NCBI RefSeq assembly: GCF_010367455.1
Contig: NZ_WRPR01000011.1
Span: forward strand, 47,830 to 111,829
Direction: 5' to 3'
DNA length: 64,000 bases
Source: Candidatus Laterigemmans baculatus
Lineage (GTDB): Bacteria > Planctomycetota > Planctomycetia > Pirellulales > Pirellulaceae
Made by a program: the position numbers and the translations under genes. The first letter of the stretch is position 1, and each line of letters starts with the position of its first letter. A model generated the notes under the pieces. The model was not told the origin of the DNA, ran no database searches, and was given only the letters and a program-made list of their open reading frames with translations. Of the stretch, positions 61,670 to 64,000 are shown one piece after another.

Positions 61670-62863
61670 ATGGCGAGTAGCAGAATTCTTTTTGGCTTGG
61701 AGCGAGTGGCCCAGGCCCGGCCGGCGGTGATGCGGGGGGCTCGGCTGGGATTGCTGATGAACCAAGCCTCGGTCGACGGTCACTTGCGGTATGCCTGCGA
61801 CGTGATCGACGAGGCTTTCCCAGGGCAGCTTCGCGCGCTGTTCTCGCCGCAGCATGGGCTGTGGGGCGAACAGCAGGCGAACATGATCGAGTCAGCCCAC
61901 ATGGTGCATCCACGGCTGGGGATTCCGGTCCACAGCCTGTACAGCGAGACCCGCTCGCCGACCGCCGCGATGCTCGAGGAACTCGACTGTCTGGTCATCG
62001 ACCTGCAAGACGTGGGGACGCGGGTTTATACGTTCGTCTGGACGATTTCGTACTGCCTGCAAGCCTGTGCGGCGGCCGGCATCCCGATCGTGCTGCTCGA
62101 TCGGCCGAACCCGCTCGGCGGAGAGCAGATCGAAGGGCCGATGCTCGAGGCGGGGCAAGAATCGTTTGTCGGCCGGGCTCCGATTCCACTGCGGCACCAG
62201 CTCACGATCGGCGAGTTGACGCTCGTGGTGAACGAGCTGATGGGAATCGGTGCGGAAGTGCACGTGGTTCCGCTCGAGGGTTGGCGGCGCGAGATGCAGT
62301 GGGGGGCAACGGAGCGGCGGTGGATTTGGCCCTCGCCCAATGTGCCTCGCCCCGAGAGCACGCTCGTCTATCCCGGCACGGTGTTGCTCGAGGGAACGAA
62401 TCTGTCGGAAGGGCGGGGCACGACGCTCCCGTTCGAGGTTTTGGGGGCTCCTTTCATCGATCCCGATCGGCTGGCCGAAGAGCTACAGCAGTACGCGCTG
62501 CCGGGGCTGGCCGTGCTCCCGCTGCGGTTCGTGCCGACGTTCGACAAATGGGCCGGGGAAAGCTGCGGCGGACTGCTGCTGGAGGTGACCGACGCCGAGG
62601 CATTTCAACCGGTGCTGACCGCGGTTGCCGCTCTGGCGTCAGTCCGACACCTGTGGCCCGACCAGTTCCGTTGGCTCCCGCCGCCGTACGAATACGAAAC
62701 CGAAAAGCCGCCGATCGACATCATCGCCGGCACGCCGCGGGTCCGAGAGCAACTCGACGCGATCACCGCCCGCGATCCCCTCAGCCGCGGTCAGCTCGAG
62801 AGCTTGCTCGCCTTCGACCGCGACGCTTGGCGGGACCGCTGTCGCCCGCATCTGCTGTACTGA
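61670..62863 (+). CDS. DUF1343 protein, NamZ-like exo-beta-N-acetylmuramidase
   Basis: A 397-residue protein matching DUF1343 throughout: LGLLMNQASVDGHLRYACDV, FSPQHGLWGEQQANM, CLVIDLQDVGTRVYTFVWT, LLDRPNPLGGEQIEG, WIWPSPNVPRPESTLVYPGT and EGTNLSEGRGTTLPFE. The family founder NamZ of Bacillus is an exo-acting N-acetylmuramidase that works in peptidoglycan recycling. No signal peptide is visible here, so it may act in the cytoplasm. The ATG at 61670 is the first after the repeats; the frame is open for 45 more codons upstream. An 18-base direct duplication spans its stop codon. Confidence 0.9.
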   Translation: MASSRILFGLERVAQARPAVMRGARLGLLMNQASVDGHLRYACDVIDEAFPGQLRALFSPQHGLWGEQQANMIESAHMVHPRLGIPVHSLYSETRSPTAAMLEELDCLVIDLQDVGTRVYTFVWTISYCLQACAAAGIPIVLLDRPNPLGGEQIEGPMLEAGQESFVGRAPIPLRHQLTIGELTLVVNELMGIGAEVHVVPLEGWRREMQWGATERRWIWPSPNVPRPESTLVYPGTVLLEGTNLSEGRGTTLPFEVLGAPFIDPDRLAEELQQYALPGLAVLPLRFVPTFDKWAGESCGGLLLEVTDAEAFQPVLTAVAALASVRHLWPDQFRWLPPPYEYETEKPPIDIIAGTPRVREQLDAITARDPLSRGQLESLLAFDRDAWRDRCRPHLLY

Positions 62864-62882
62864 GCGCATCTGCTGTACTGAA
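62847..62882. repeat. 18-bp direct duplication across a stop codon
   Basis: CGCATCTGCTGTACTGAG is followed at once by CGCATCTGCTGTACTGAA. The first copy contains the last codons and stop (TAC TGA) of the DUF1343 gene; the second is untranslated. Confidence 0.85.
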
Positions 62883-62993
62883 ATTCGCGTTCGGAGCCTA
62901 CGGGGAACGGCATAGGCTTTGCCTCTTCATTAGGGCCTCGTGACGGGGCCCCGATGATCCGTGATCGGAAACAGCGAATTGAGGGGGGCTCCC

Positions 62994-63350
62994 ATGCGAT
63001 TCTACTACCCCACCGTCCTGACCTTGAGCTTGGCGGCGATCGTCATCGCCGGCAGCTGGTGGGCTCTGACCGAGCCATCCATCCTGCCTCCCACGGAACC
63101 GCTACCGGCCGAAGCAGCCCCACCCGAACCGGTGCCCAGCGAACCGGTGCCCAGCGAACCGGTGCCCAGCGAACCGGTGCCGAGAGAGCCCGTTCCCCGA
63201 GAGTCCGAGCCGCGGCAAATCGAGCCGAGAGAGATCAACCCGCGGGAAATCGAGCCTCGGCAGATCGATCCCCGGGAGATCGAACCCGAGCCGATTGAGC
63301 CAAGAGCCACCGGCCCCGGACGAGCGGAGGGAAGGGAAGGGCAACGCTAG
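62994..63350 (+). CDS. Membrane-anchored Pro/Glu-repeat protein
   Basis: A 118-residue protein. The ATG at 62994 has a strong GAGGGGGG site upstream. One membrane segment (about residues 6-24, TVLTLSLAAIVIAGSWWAL) is followed by low complexity: tandem PVPSE units (63130-63180, 15-base repeats), then PREPVPRE and a long series of alternating acidic/basic EPR-Q/E-I units. It looks like a stalk, probably exposed outside the membrane. No domain is recognised. Its unit structure resembles that of the other minisatellite genes in the window. Confidence 0.65.
   Translation: MRFYYPTVLTLSLAAIVIAGSWWALTEPSILPPTEPLPAEAAPPEPVPSEPVPSEPVPSEPVPREPVPRESEPRQIEPREINPREIEPRQIDPREIEPEPIEPRATGPGRAEGREGQR
63125..63185. 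repeat. In-frame 15-bp minisatellite
   Basis: Three to four perfect copies of GAACCGGTGCCCAGC (encoding EPVPS) are followed by diverging variants that continue to about 63290. Confidence 0.9.
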
Positions 63351-63632
63351 AACTGTTCGCAACCCGCCCCGCAGGGGCCCAAACAAACCAGCCCAGGGCA
63401 CAGCGCCGCGGCGAAGCCGCAGAGCGACGCCCTGGGTTGCCTGTTCCCACACGCGCCCCGAAGCCCTGAAGGGGCGGGGGCAGCTTCTCGCGGCACCCTG
63501 TGGCGCCCCTTCAGGGCTTCCCACCTAGGGGCGCGCCTCCATACCCAGGGCGGCGCTTGTGCGGCTCCGCCGCGGCGCTCTGCCCTGGACTGGTCTGTTG
63601 CAGCCCCTCGGGCTGTGTTGGCACCGCGCATG
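63351..63632. repeat. Intergenic region with a large GC-rich palindromic repeat
   Basis: This 282-base stretch contains GCCCAGGGCACAGCGCCGCG (63391-63410), then GCAGAGCGACGCCCTGGG (63419-63436), a mirrored arm CCCAGGGCGGCGCTTGTGCG...GGCGCTCTGCCCTGG (63544-63588), and CCCTGAAGGGGC/GCCCCTTCAGGGC inverted pairs (63465-63476 and 63503-63515). It is an imperfect nested palindrome of a kind common in planctomycete and verrucomicrobial genomes, without a gene. Confidence 0.7.
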
Positions 63633-63666
63633 AAAAAACGCTCGCGGAGAAATGCTCCGCGAGCGT
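63633..63666 (-). terminator. Terminator after tRNA-Leu
   Basis: A 12-base stem (ACGCTCGCGGAG with its complement, loop AAAT) lies 41 bases downstream of the minus-strand tRNA. On that strand it is followed by a run of T (AAAAAA on the plus strand at 63633-63638). Confidence 0.75.
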
Positions 63667-63706
63667 CGTCTTCGTGGCTCGGCACACGCGGTGCCGCTGC
63701 TTTCAG

Positions 63707-63790
63707 TACCGAAGGTGGGACTCGAACCCACACTCTCTTGCGAGAACTGGATTTTGAATCCAGCGCGTCTGCCAATTCCGCCACTTCGGC
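63707..63790 (-). tRNA. tRNA-Leu (anticodon CAA)
   Basis: An 84-base tRNA on the minus strand. The acceptor stem pairs GCCGAAG with CTTCGGT (one G-T wobble) and the discriminator is A. The anticodon stem-loop CTGGA-TTCAAAA-TCCAG gives CAA, reading UUG. The long variable arm (about CTCGCAAGAG) is the class II form expected of leucine tRNA, and the T arm has GTGGGTTCGAGTCCCAC. CCA is not encoded. Confidence 0.95.
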
Positions 63791-64000
63791 TCGGTGCGGT
63801 TTGCACTGCGTGGCATTCTAAACTAGCCCGGCGGCGTCTGGCCAGTCCGGTCTGGTGGAGCTTTTTCTGAGGAAATCCCAGCCCACCCCGGGCCCCCTCA
63901 CCCTATCCCTCTCCCCCACGGCTTGGCTGCGGAACTTTCGTTCGCAGCCAAGCCGCGGGGGAGAGGGGACCGGAAAACTGCACGACCTCCGGGGGGAGGG
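63791..64000. repeat. Right-edge region with a further hairpin
   Basis: No gene is visible. A long hairpin occupies about 63919-63967: a CTCTCCCCCACGGCTTGGCTGCGG arm (in two parts), then an AACTTTCGTT loop and a CGCAGCCAAGCCGCGGGGGA arm. The final bases (CCTCCGGGGGGAGGG) resemble a GC-rich element arm and are cut by the window end. Confidence 0.6.

Overview
The window is a GC-rich chromosomal segment that almost certainly comes from a planctomycete (Pirellulales-like). The basis is gene content: PSCyt/DUF1549-DUF1553 proteins, DUF1501 proteins, several formylglycine-type sulfatases, a DUF1559 pseudopilin-like protein with a C-terminal H-x9-DG motif, a DUF1080 protein, a very large PVC-type heme-binding dehydrogenase and a fused AroDE enzyme. 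I do not name a genus.

Layout. 1-1567 holds the fused remains of a DUF1553 gene and a DUF1501 gene, joined out of frame. 1730-5138 holds a sulfatase, a small membrane protein and a YeiH-type putative sulfate exporter. 5351-9717 is a thioesterase-HrpA helicase pair. 10028-12843 has an SDR oxidoreductase, a DUF892 ferritin-like protein and two small exported proteins. 12985-16663 is a tight four-gene run: serine acetyltransferase, SMUG1-type uracil-DNA glycosylase, a PA0069-type radical SAM protein and an alpha/beta hydrolase. 16851-20595 is sulfatase, DUF1080, sulfatase. 20922-24697 is a six-gene envelope/stress cluster (CsbD/DUF883-like, small membrane-anchored proteins, a YqjE/holin-like protein, an AI-2E family permease). 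24725-34690 mixes fabH, an unusual signal peptidase I, EcsC, a CAP-domain protein, DUF1559 with a lipoprotein, and a Tat-exported Gfo/Idh/MocA oxidoreductase. 35196-44348 carries a DJ-1/PfpI protein, aroDE, a GNAT, a 1198-residue FtsX-type permease, a DCC-family protein and a long coiled-coil membrane protein. 44678-55216, all on the minus strand, holds a ceramidase-like protein, the heme dehydrogenase coupled to a D-amino-acid-oxidase-like flavoprotein, a canonical sulfatase, a lipoprotein and an acetyl-xylan-esterase-like hydrolase. 55590-61367 is an intact DUF1549/DUF1553 - PPC-domain - DUF1501 operon. It is followed by a DUF1343/NamZ-like muramidase, a Pro/Glu-repeat membrane protein and tRNA-Leu(CAA) at the right edge.

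The most distinctive layer is not a gene. Nearly every intergenic gap is filled with palindromic dispersed repeats of at least four kinds: two related families with a GCGCTAGC core, a 68-bp near-perfect hairpin present in both orientations, and a GC-rich CCCTCCCC element. One core family sits inside a 130-bp MITE-like unit with terminal inverted repeats. Some copies supply stop codons or coding sequence to neighbouring genes. A second theme is short in-frame minisatellites (15 bp or multiples) in at least five proteins. Biologically the segment combines sulfated-glycan use (four sulfatases, exporter, DUF1080, esterase), exported redox/heme proteins and envelope maintenance with ordinary housekeeping. 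No CRISPR array, prophage, transposase or rRNA operon is visible.
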